Source: Tannerellaceae bacterium (GTDB lineage: Bacteria > Bacteroidota > Bacteroidia > Bacteroidales > Tannerellaceae). Taken from it: DNA of 13,430 bases. Location: assembly GCA_031279915.1 (NCBI GenBank), contig JAITHO010000109.1, positions 1 through 13,430 on the forward strand. Reading direction: 5' to 3'. Each line of letters opens with the position of its first letter. The first letter of the stretch is position 1. Position numbers and translations under genes: made by a program. The notes beneath the pieces are model-generated. The model did no database searches. It saw nothing but the letters and a program-made list of their open reading frames with translations, and was not told where the DNA came from. Below are positions 7,399 to 13,430 of this stretch, piece after piece.

Positions 7399-8766
7399 AT
7401 GCAAAAACCTTCTGTACCCAAAGGAACGCGCGATTTTTCGCCTGAAGAAATGGCTAAGCGCAACTACATTTTCAACACTATCCGCAAAGTTTTTCACCTC
7501 TTTGGCTATCAACAAATCGAGACGCCGGCCATTGAGATGCTCGCTACTCTCATGGGGAAATACGGCGAGGAGGGCGATACGCTACTCTTCAAAGTGCTCA
7601 ATTCGGGCCGCTATCTTGAGGGGATTGCTGACGGCGACTTGCTGGAACGCAACGAGAAGCGGCTCACGATGCGCCTCTGCGAGAAGGGCCTCAGATACGA
7701 TCTGACGGTTCCCTTCGCCCGCTATGTGGCCATGCATCGCAGCGAGATTGTTTTTCCCTTCAAGCGGTATCAGATTCAGCCGGTGTGGCGGGCCGATCGT
7801 CCGCAAAAGGGCCGCTACCGCGAGTTTTATCAGTGCGATGCCGACGTGATTGGCTCTGAATCGCTGCTGAATGAGGTGGAGCTCGCGCAGATGATGATAG
7901 AAGTATTCCGCCGCTTGCGTATCCGCATCGACATCAGGATAAACAACAGGAAAATTTGGGGCGGTATGGCCGAGGCGGTGGGGATGCCCGAGAAGCTGGC
8001 GGACATGACCGTGGCGGTGGATAAGCTCGACAAGATCGGGCTGGAGAGCGTTGAGGAGGAGCTTGCCGCCAAGGGTTTTGATGGGGATGCTATCCGCCGA
8101 TTGCGCCCGATGATCCTCTTGGAGGGGAGCAATGAATCGAAGCTGGAGAGGCTCCGAACGATGCTGGAGGGCTCGCCTACGGGCCTCAAGGGCGTGGAGG
8201 AGCTGGAGGAGATCTTCGCCAAGCTGAAGATGGCCGGCGAGGAGGCGCCTCTGACGCTTGACACTACCCTGGCGCGCGGTCTGGGATATTATACGGGAGC
8301 GATCTTCGAGGTGAAGGCTCTCGACGTTGAGATGGGGAGCATTGCCGGCGGAGGGAGATACGACAACCTGACGGGAGTGTTCGGCCTCAGCGGAGTGTCG
8401 GGCGTTGGAGTATCCTTCGGGGCCGACAGAATCTTCGATGTATTGAACCGCCTGGAGCTATATCCGGATGATGGCGGCGATGGGCCTCAAATCCTGTTCG
8501 TAAACTTCGGAGCCGGCGAGGATGCTCTGCTGCTGCCTTTGCTGGCGAGGCTTCGTGCGGAGGGCGTACGCGCCGAACTCTATCCCGAGGCGGTGAAGCT
8601 CCGAAAGCAAATGGCTTATGCCGATGCGCGGAACATCCCCTTCGTCGCAATAGCCGGCGAAAACGAATTGGCCGCGGCCAAAATCACCCTCAAAAACATG
8701 CGCAGCGGCGAGCAGATGCTTGTTGATGCCGAGGACATCCTCCGCCAAATATCCCCCAACCCCTAA
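7399..8766 (+). CDS. hisS: Histidine--tRNA ligase
   Basis: Class II aminoacyl-tRNA synthetase that charges tRNA-His, in the cytoplasm. It is 455 residues from the ATG at 7399. Motifs in order: [11 protein letters not shown] at 8-18, motif 2 around [19 protein letters not shown] (129-147), the histidine-specific ARGLGYYTG (292-300), GGGRYDNL (317-324) and motif 3 [10 protein letters not shown] (335-344). A C-terminal anticodon-binding domain runs from about 365 to the end. The frame continues upstream to 7255, but the promoter box at 7366-7373 and the conserved N-terminus [13 protein letters not shown] fix the start. The gene is transcribed away from the rhomboid operon and is followed after 29 bp by a glycoside hydrolase gene with no terminator between. 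Confidence 0.97.
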   Translation: MQKPSVPKGTRDFSPEEMAKRNYIFNTIRKVFHLFGYQQIETPAIEMLATLMGKYGEEGDTLLFKVLNSGRYLEGIADGDLLERNEKRLTMRLCEKGLRYDLTVPFARYVAMHRSEIVFPFKRYQIQPVWRADRPQKGRYREFYQCDADVIGSESLLNEVELAQMMIEVFRRLRIRIDIRINNRKIWGGMAEAVGMPEKLADMTVAVDKLDKIGLESVEEELAAKGFDGDAIRRLRPMILLEGSNESKLERLRTMLEGSPTGLKGVEELEEIFAKLKMAGEEAPLTLDTTLARGLGYYTGAIFEVKALDVEMGSIAGGGRYDNLTGVFGLSGVSGVGVSFGADRIFDVLNRLELYPDDGGDGPQILFVNFGAGEDALLLPLLARLRAEGVRAELYPEAVKLRKQMAYADARNIPFVAIAGENELAAAKITLKNMRSGEQMLVDAEDILRQISPNP

Positions 8767-8795
8767 TCATCCCCCACACACATATATATATTATA

Positions 8796-11039
8796 ATGTA
8801 TAGAACCATGAGAGCCGTTATCCTTATGATGGCCTGCATCGCCCCCCTCCTTATGCAGGCTGAAAGCCGGGGGCGAACCGTTATCGACCTCAACGGGACG
8901 TGGCAATTCGAGCAAAGCGCCACCGCCTTCCCCCCTGCCCGATTCACGCGAACAATACCAGTGCCCGGCCTCATCCATCTGGCTACGCCGCGGATAGAAC
9001 AGTACGATAAGTTCTTTGCCCGCCCCGCAGGACATCCACAACTGCAGGAACAGCACAATTTGATGGAGATGGACTACGCCCCCATGTACAGTTGGTACAA
9101 GCGCCGGCTGCGGGTAAGTAAGGATTTGGAGGGGATGGAGCTCGTTCTCACCATACGGAAAAGCCAGTACGTAACCGCCGTATACATCAACGGCATGCAA
9201 GCCGGCTACTCGATGGAATGCTACACTCCCATCGAGCTTCCGATAAGCCGCTTCATTCGTTTTGGGGAGGAGAATGAGATACTGATTCGCGTTGGCGACA
9301 GGGCATGGCTCCCCAGCGAGGCGGCAGGCGGCACCGATAAGGAAAAGGCGCACTACCTGCCTGGGATATGGGACGATGTATATCTGTCGGCAACAGGCAA
9401 GATCAGGGTGGATAAAGCTCTGTTTCTGCCCTCGCTCTCCAAGGGGACAGTTACGCTCAAGACGCGGCTGCGGAGCCTCTTCCCCGCCCAGATATTCTAC
9501 GGCGATGCTATGGAAGATAGCTGCCGGCTTGTATGCATCATCCGCGACAAGAGCGGGCGGATAGTATCCCAAGCTGAAGCCGATGCCCAAGCCCGCCGCG
9601 ACGCGCTATCCTACGTGGAGACTCGCCTGGCCGTTCCGGAGGCCCATCCCTGGTCGCCCGAAGATCCCTACCTGTATGAAGGCGAGCTACGCCTCTACCT
9701 CGGAGGGCAGCTCAGCGACAGCATCAGGCTCCGCTTCGGAATGCGCGACTTCGGACGCAACGGACGCAACTTCACCCTCAACAGCAGCCGATACTACCTC
9801 CGCGGATCGAACATCACCCTCCAGAGATTCTTCGAAGACCCTGATTGCCGCGACCTCGCCTGGAACCGCGAATGGGTTCGCAAGCTTATGATAGACCTCC
9901 CCAAATCCGTGGGATGGAACGCCATGAGAATTTGCGTAGGGATAGCTCCCGACTTTTGGTACGACCTCTGCGATGAGTACGGAATCCTCCTGCAAAACGA
10001 ATGGCTCTACTGGCAAAACCACGGATGGAACGAGCAGATCCGGCGCGAATACAGCGAATGGGTTTGGAGCGACGGCAATCATCCCAGCATAGTAATCTGG
10101 GACGCGATCAATGAGAACTGGGATAACTACATCGGCAACACGCTCATCCCCGAGCTCAAACTACTCGACCCCACCCGCATCTGGGACGCCGGATACATGA
10201 CCGGCGATCGCATGGCCAACGATGAGATGGACGAGCCTCATCCCTATCGCTCCGTGACCCTCATGCCGCCCGCCGAAGCTCCCGAATACTTCCGCCGCAA
10301 TCCGTATCCGCTGGGCGATCTCGACTACTGGACGGGCTGGACGCAGATCGCCTCCGCCGGCGTCCCTCAGCTTGTGAACGAGTACGGCTGGATGTGGCTA
10401 TGGCGCAACGGCAGTCCGTCTAAGCTAACCGTCAACAACTACGCGCACTACCTCGGAGAGAACTCCACAGCCGCCTCGCGCCGCGCCCTCCAAGCCTATT
10501 GGATTCAGCTCGAAACCGAGTGGCTTCGCTCCGAGCGATCCATAGCCGGCGTGCTGGCCTTCTGTCATCTGACCAACAACTACGGCTTCACGGGCGACTG
10601 GTTCATGGGCGACATCAAAGATCTGGAGCCATCGCCAGCCTTCCGCTGGTTCCGCCACTCATTCTCGCCCGAAGCAGTCTTCATAAATATAACCGACGGT
10701 AGATATACTTCCGTTCCGCCAATGGAAGCGGGTGCGGATCTGTCGTTCAACTTGGTTGGCGTGAACGACCGTAGCGCAGTATCCGAAGGCCGGGTGAACG
10801 TTCGCCTCCGCAACGATCGGGGCGAAATAGTAGCCGAGCGATCTCTTCCCGTAAGGATTCCTCCCTACGGAAAGCAGCTGCTGCCCATCAGCCTGAAGCT
10901 CCCGCCAACCCCCGGAGGTTACCTCCTCACCGCCGAGTATACATCGCCAACAATTGAGCGTGCGGTAATGAGCCGCAGGTATCTGAAGGTAGGCAATCCG
11001 GCCGGCGGAGCCTACGCTTTCTTTGAGCCGAACGATTGA
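8796..11039 (+). CDS. Secreted glycoside hydrolase family 2 enzyme
   Basis: A 747-residue GH2 retaining glycosidase (beta-galactosidase, beta-glucuronidase or beta-mannosidase type). A signal peptide (MRAVILMMACIAPLLMQA) puts it in the periplasm or outside; cleavage is near residue 22. The jelly-roll sugar-binding domain is about 27-200 (starts VIDLNGTWQFE), an Ig-like domain about 205-320, and the TIM barrel about 325-630. A beta-rich tail runs to the end. The acid/base is Glu440 in IWDAINENW and the nucleophile Glu529 in PQLVNEYGW. Start at 8796 or at Met5 (8808), which begins the better signal peptide. There are no SusC/SusD or regulator genes nearby, so this is a solitary enzyme rather than part of a visible polysaccharide utilisation locus. 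It may share transcription with hisS. The substrate cannot be told from motifs. Confidence 0.9.
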   Translation: MYRTMRAVILMMACIAPLLMQAESRGRTVIDLNGTWQFEQSATAFPPARFTRTIPVPGLIHLATPRIEQYDKFFARPAGHPQLQEQHNLMEMDYAPMYSWYKRRLRVSKDLEGMELVLTIRKSQYVTAVYINGMQAGYSMECYTPIELPISRFIRFGEENEILIRVGDRAWLPSEAAGGTDKEKAHYLPGIWDDVYLSATGKIRVDKALFLPSLSKGTVTLKTRLRSLFPAQIFYGDAMEDSCRLVCIIRDKSGRIVSQAEADAQARRDALSYVETRLAVPEAHPWSPEDPYLYEGELRLYLGGQLSDSIRLRFGMRDFGRNGRNFTLNSSRYYLRGSNITLQRFFEDPDCRDLAWNREWVRKLMIDLPKSVGWNAMRICVGIAPDFWYDLCDEYGILLQNEWLYWQNHGWNEQIRREYSEWVWSDGNHPSIVIWDAINENWDNYIGNTLIPELKLLDPTRIWDAGYMTGDRMANDEMDEPHPYRSVTLMPPAEAPEYFRRNPYPLGDLDYWTGWTQIASAGVPQLVNEYGWMWLWRNGSPSKLTVNNYAHYLGENSTAASRRALQAYWIQLETEWLRSERSIAGVLAFCHLTNNYGFTGDWFMGDIKDLEPSPAFRWFRHSFSPEAVFINITDGRYTSVPPMEAGADLSFNLVGVNDRSAVSEGRVNVRLRNDRGEIVAERSLPVRIPPYGKQLLPISLKLPPTPGGYLLTAEYTSPTIERAVMSRRYLKVGNPAGGAYAFFEPND

Positions 11040-11050
11040 GGAAGTTCTCA

Positions 11051-11109
11051 ACCCATGCAGCGTTTGCCCGCAATGAGCATCAATGCTGATAGAGCTCGAC
11101 CGCATGGGT
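11051..11109. repeat. Inverted repeat in the leader of the lipoprotein/rSAM genes
   Basis: ACCCATGC (11051-11058) is a perfect inverted match to GCATGGGT (11102-11109), with 43 nt between. The inner sequence holds a second inverted pair, AGCAT-CA-ATGCT. The structure begins 11 bp after the GH2 stop codon and could end GH2 transcription only weakly, as no T-run follows. A structured leader for the downstream pair is the other option. Confidence 0.6.
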
Positions 11110-11115
11110 GGCTCA

Positions 11116-11129
11116 TTATAGATCTATAA
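11116..11129. promoter_or_regulatory. Perfect 14-bp palindrome upstream of the lipoprotein gene
   Basis: TTATAGATCTATAA is fully self-complementary and ends 20 bp before the lipoprotein ATG. The position suits an operator or a promoter-overlapping site. No exact TAnnTTTG box is present in this interval, so the promoter of the pair is unclear. The regulatory role is inference. Confidence 0.5.
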
Positions 11130-11149
11130 ACAATAATAATATTTGAATC

Positions 11150-11641
11150 ATGAAGAAAAAATTTCGTCCGTTCATCAAAGTAACAAGCTGGATATTGTCG
11201 GGCCTGCTGGCCCTGGTAGGTTTGGGAAGTTGCAACATCAAGATCATTATTAATCCGGATGACGACCATGGCGATCTGGTGATGTATGGCGTGCCCTGGG
11301 CATCGTATGCCATAAAGGGATCAGTGGTGGATAAAGCCACGCAGAAGCCGGTGAAGGGCATAGAGGTCAAGCTGCACGTACCCGATTCGGTCAACATTCC
11401 GTTTCAACCCGGATGGAAGGCGACCACCGACGGCAGAGGCGAGTTCAAGTTAGTAGGTACCCCCGACTTCTCCTTCCCCCTGGCTGTTACCGACATCGAC
11501 GGCGAGGCCAACGGCTCTTATGCAAACGATACCGTTATCGTCGACGACAAGAATCCTCAGCACATAGGCGGCGATGGCGGCTGGTTCCAAGGCGAACTCA
11601 CCGCAACGGTGAAGATAGAGCTCGAGCCCAAGGACGAATAA
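11150..11641 (+). CDS. Radical SAM-associated putative lipoprotein
   Basis: A 163-residue predicted lipoprotein. The signal peptide has a basic start (MKKKFRPFIK), a hydrophobic core and a lipobox GLGSC with Cys28 as the lipidation site. The mature part continues NIKIIINPDDDHGD, then YGVPWASYAIKGSVVD, and then a CNA-B/carboxypeptidase-regulatory-like beta sandwich (GSVVD...GIEVKL...TDGRGEFKL). The closing region holds Asp/Gly-rich stretches (DIDGEANGSYANDT and IGGDGGWFQGEL). The sequence pattern and the radical SAM gene 11 bp downstream match the Bacteroidetes rSAM/lipoprotein system, where this lipoprotein family is found next to a dedicated radical SAM enzyme (TIGR04134/TIGR04133 as I recall them). 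It is the obvious candidate substrate, but its modification is unproven. The mature protein has no cysteine other than the lipidated Cys28. Confidence 0.88.
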   Translation: MKKKFRPFIKVTSWILSGLLALVGLGSCNIKIIINPDDDHGDLVMYGVPWASYAIKGSVVDKATQKPVKGIEVKLHVPDSVNIPFQPGWKATTDGRGEFKLVGTPDFSFPLAVTDIDGEANGSYANDTVIVDDKNPQHIGGDGGWFQGELTATVKIELEPKDE

Positions 11642-11652
11642 TAGCTGAGGGA

Positions 11653-12726
11653 ATGGGCAAAGTGATAAGCCTCCGCAAGCGCATCGCCCTCGAAATCTTC
11701 AGGCGATGGAGGAAACAGAAGGTGCAGAGGCATGAGATGCGCGTGCTCTTTTGGGAATGTACCCTCAGATGCAACCTCTCCTGCATGCATTGCGGAAGCG
11801 ATTGCCGCACAGATTCAGGAACCACCGACATGCCGGCCTCCGACTTCCTGAAAGTGATAGACAGCATCTCCCCCCACATCAATCCCAACAAAGTGATGGT
11901 CATCTTCACCGGAGGCGAAGCCCTTGTGCGCACCGACCTCGAAGCCTGCGGGCTGGAGCTCTATCGCCGCGGCTATCCCTGGGGAATAGTGTCGAACGGC
12001 ATGCTCCTCACGCGCCGCCGCCTCGACGCACTGCTGGCCGCCGGAATGCACTCCATCACCATCAGCCTCGACGGCTTTGAAGAAGCGCACAACCAACTCC
12101 GCCGCAATCCGCAGAGCTACGCCCGAGCGCTGGCCGCCGTCGACATGCTGGTGGGCGAAAAAGAGATAGTTTGGGACATCGTCACCTGCGTCAATCAAAT
12201 GAACCTTGCCGACTTGCCCGCCTTCCGCGACTTCCTCATAGCAAGAGGCGTTGCACGATGGCGCCTCTTCACAATCTTCCCAGTAGGCCGCGCCGCAAGC
12301 TTCCCCGAGCTGCAGCTCACCAACGACGAATTTACCGGCCTGCTCAACTTCATCCGCCAAACCCGGCAAGAAGGCAAAATAAATTTGAACTACGGATGCG
12401 AAGGCTTCCTCGGCGGCTATGAAGGCGAAGTACGCGACAGCTTTTACCAATGCAACGCCGGCGTGAGCGTAGCCTCCATCCTTGCCGACGGCTCCATCTC
12501 AGCCTGCCCCAGCATCCGCGCCAACTATCGGCAGGGAAATATATACGCCGACAGCCTGATCGACGTGTGGGAGAACCGCTTCCAAGCCTATCGCGATCGC
12601 AGTTGGGCCCGCCGCGACCAATGCGCCAACTGCAAGCAATTTCGCTACTGCGAAGGCAACGGCATGCATCTCCGCGACGACAACGGCAACCTGCTGGTAT
12701 GCCATTACCGGCGAATCACCCACTGA
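11653..12726 (+). CDS. Radical SAM/SPASM enzyme of the rSAM/lipoprotein system
   Basis: A 357-residue radical SAM enzyme that makes a 5'-deoxyadenosyl radical from S-adenosylmethionine using a [4Fe-4S] cluster. The cluster motif is CNLSCMHC (Cys40, Cys44, Cys47). The SAM-binding motif TGGEA is at 86-90, with SNG (114-116) and SITISLDG (134-141) following. The C-terminal SPASM region has Cys249, Cys267, Cys285 (G-x4-C), Cys324, Cys327, Cys333 and Cys350, ligands for extra Fe-S clusters as in peptide-modifying enzymes. Start: ATG at 11653, 11 bp after the lipoprotein stop; GAGGGA directly abuts it, so a GTG at 11662 would fit that site better. The frame extends back into the lipoprotein gene, but that part is a shadow. 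The FWECTLRCNLSCMHCGSDC N-terminal sequence is typical of the Bacteroidetes rSAM paired with a lipoprotein. Confidence 0.93.
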   Translation: MGKVISLRKRIALEIFRRWRKQKVQRHEMRVLFWECTLRCNLSCMHCGSDCRTDSGTTDMPASDFLKVIDSISPHINPNKVMVIFTGGEALVRTDLEACGLELYRRGYPWGIVSNGMLLTRRRLDALLAAGMHSITISLDGFEEAHNQLRRNPQSYARALAAVDMLVGEKEIVWDIVTCVNQMNLADLPAFRDFLIARGVARWRLFTIFPVGRAASFPELQLTNDEFTGLLNFIRQTRQEGKINLNYGCEGFLGGYEGEVRDSFYQCNAGVSVASILADGSISACPSIRANYRQGNIYADSLIDVWENRFQAYRDRSWARRDQCANCKQFRYCEGNGMHLRDDNGNLLVCHYRRITH

Positions 12727-12770
12727 AACAGTTCTAAAAGCTTGCGACCATAATTGCCGCAATCCAAGCA

Positions 12771-12810
12771 TGGAGCAAGAAGCATCGCTCCAATAAATAT
12801 TTATTTTTTA
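12771..12810 (+). terminator. Probable intrinsic terminator after the radical SAM gene
   Basis: TGGAGC (12771-12776) pairs with GCTCCA (12787-12792) around a 10-nt loop, followed by an A/T stretch ending in six T at 12804-12809. The stem is short, so this is only a fair candidate. The A/T part is also the first, divergent member of the 42-bp palindrome register. Confidence 0.4.
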
Positions 12811-13180
12811 GGCTTAAACATTTCCACCGGCTCGATATTTATTGAAACCTCCATTCGGATAAAAATGGCGGTCTCAATATTTATTGAAACCTCCATTCGG
12901 GTAAAAATGGCGGTCTCAATATTTATTGAAACCTCTATTTTGCTGTCGGGACGTTTTCAATATTTATTGAAACCGTGGATTTGGGCTAATTATAGGTTTC
13001 AATAGATATAAATTCCTCCAAAAAGCTCTAACTGGGGGGTTCTATAGTTTGCAGAGCCTCAAAATTGTGAGAATTGTATAGTTCAATATTTATTGAGAGC
13101 TCCGCTATGGGCATAATAGCCTTTTCAATATTTATTGGGAGCTCCGCTATGAGCATAATAGCCTTTTCAATATTTATTGA
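12790..13180. repeat. Array of palindromic cores on a 42-bp register
   Basis: The core TCAATATTTATTGA (arms TCAATA/TATTGA, 2-nt centre) starts at 12832 (TCGATA variant), 12874, 12916, 12957, 13083, 13125 (ends TTGG) and 13167. A degenerate core lies at 12999, and a 12/14 match with reversed centre (CCAATAAATATTTA) at 12790. The steps are 42, 42, 42, 41, 42, 84, 42 and 42 bp; at 13041, the skipped place, only a faint trace remains. The 28-bp linkers fall into two kinds: left copies start AACCTCCATTCGG (12846-12873, 12888-12915), right copies start GAGCTCCGCTATG (13097-13124, 13139-13166, and 13181-13198 in part). Each linker holds its own small inverted repeat. No gene overlaps the array. Confidence 0.92.
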
Positions 13181-13258
13181 GAGCTCCGCTATGAGCATTG
13201 CGGGCGGGTTTCAGAGGCGCGTCGTAGCAGTTAGCGATAAAAGCATCTGTTGAAAAAG

Positions 13259-13274
13259 ATTTTTCCGGAAAAAT
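13259..13274. promoter_or_regulatory. 16-bp perfect palindrome touching the tRNA promoter
   Basis: ATTTTTCCGGAAAAAT is fully self-complementary and shares its last base with the -33 TTTG of the tRNA-Arg promoter. A protein bound here could affect that promoter; alternatively it could act as the end of transcription entering from the left, as a T-run flanks the CCGG centre. The role is inference. Confidence 0.45.
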
Positions 13275-13304
13275 TTGTAGGATATAAAGGTTTCGCTATC
13301 TTTG
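13274..13304 (+). promoter_or_regulatory. Promoter of tRNA-Arg
   Basis: TTTG (13274-13277), a 19-bp spacer, then TATCTTTG (13297-13304): a full match to the Bacteroidetes housekeeping promoter (-33 TTTG, -7 TAnnTTTG). The mature tRNA begins 20 bp after the box. Confidence 0.88.
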
Positions 13305-13324
13305 TCCTCCGAAAGGTCAATATC

Positions 13325-13398
13325 GGCCGCGTAGCTCAACTGAATAGAGTAGCTGACTACGGATCAGCCGGTTACAGGTTTGAATCCTGTCGCGGTCA
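13325..13398 (+). tRNA. tRNA-Arg (anticodon ACG)
   Basis: A complete cloverleaf of 74 nt. Acceptor stem GGCCGCG/CGCGGTC (7 bp with one G-T), D stem GCTC/GAGT, anticodon stem GCTGA/TCAGC with loop CTACGGA (anticodon ACG at 13359-13361, read as ICG for CGU/CGC/CGA), 5-nt variable loop, T stem ACAGG/CCTGT with loop TTTGAAT, discriminator A. The CCA end is not encoded. It has its own promoter just upstream. Confidence 0.95.
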
Positions 13399-13430
13399 CA
13401 GATGTTGGAGCCATATTTTATGTTATGGGC

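Noticed and set aside
8767..8795. Alternating CA/TA run between hisS and GH2 as a special regulatory site
   Set aside because: It is short, has no TAnnTTTG box or dyad beyond simple-sequence symmetry, and is most simply an AT-rich leader.
8763..9590. 275-residue frame opposite the start of the GH2 gene
   Set aside because: It lies fully against the GH2 coding frame, whose domains and catalytic residues are clear; no domain is seen in the reverse frame.
11413..11652. Long N-terminal extension of the radical SAM protein
   Set aside because: It overlaps the lipoprotein gene in another frame and is Arg-rich as expected of an out-of-frame shadow; the ATG at 11653 gives the family N-terminus.
11815..12450. 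211-residue frame opposite the radical SAM gene
   Set aside because: Long antisense frame of a GC-rich gene; it has no recognisable domain or ribosome site.
12754..13005. 83-residue frame with 14-residue repeats through the palindrome array
   Set aside because: The repeat peptide results from the 42-bp unit being a multiple of three. The frame starts at TTG, has no ribosome site, and would be shifted by the 41-bp step at 12916-12957.
12832..13180. CRISPR array (core followed by TTGAAAC in the left copies)
   Set aside because: The repeated core is only 14-18 bp, the would-be spacers are near-identical in neighbouring units, the core is itself palindromic, and no cas gene is present.

Overview
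The window looks like chromosomal DNA of a Bacteroidales bacterium. The signs are Bacteroidetes-type promoters with a TAnnTTTG -7 box (before the tRNA, hisS and the rhomboid operon), A-rich leaders with little Shine-Dalgarno signal, a long PPi-dependent phosphofructokinase, the Bacteroidetes form of HisS, a Bacteroidetes-type tyrosine integrase, and a radical SAM/lipoprotein gene pair known from Bacteroides and relatives. I cannot place it at genus level.

Layout. (1) 1-1295 (+): a tyrosine integrase whose ATG is probably cut by one base at the window edge. It is followed by about 245 bp with no recognisable gene, then a strong bidirectional terminator at 1541-1581. This may be the edge of an integrated element. 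(2) 1601-4055 (-): a likely three-gene unit, pfp, then an Imm51-like orphan immunity protein, then a small secreted protein, ending at that terminator. (3) 4137-6868 (-): a compact operon of two different rhomboid proteases (overlapping by 17 bp) and a membrane-anchored endonuclease/exonuclease/phosphatase-fold protein (4 bp gap). (4) 6869-7398: a divergent intergenic region with promoters at both ends and three palindromes spaced exactly 41 bp apart. (5) 7399-11039 (+): hisS, then a secreted glycoside hydrolase family 2 enzyme. (6) 11150-12726 (+): a lipoprotein and a SPASM-type radical SAM enzyme 11 bp apart, behind a leader rich in inverted repeats. (7) 12727-13324: no gene, but a striking array of AT-rich palindromes (consensus TCAATATTTATTGA) on a 42-bp register over about 390 bp. 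(8) 13325-13398 (+): tRNA-Arg(ACG) with a textbook Bacteroidetes promoter and a 16-bp perfect palindrome touching its -33 box.

The most unusual content is the pair of palindrome arrays. Both have near-integral four-helical-turn spacing (41 and 42 bp) and both are built on TTCAA...TTGAA half sites. One lies between divergent promoters and the other upstream of a tRNA gene. They resemble phased protein-binding sites or a minisatellite rather than CRISPR. The radical SAM/lipoprotein pair is the most interesting protein system: a likely modification system whose substrate and chemistry are not evident from the sequence.
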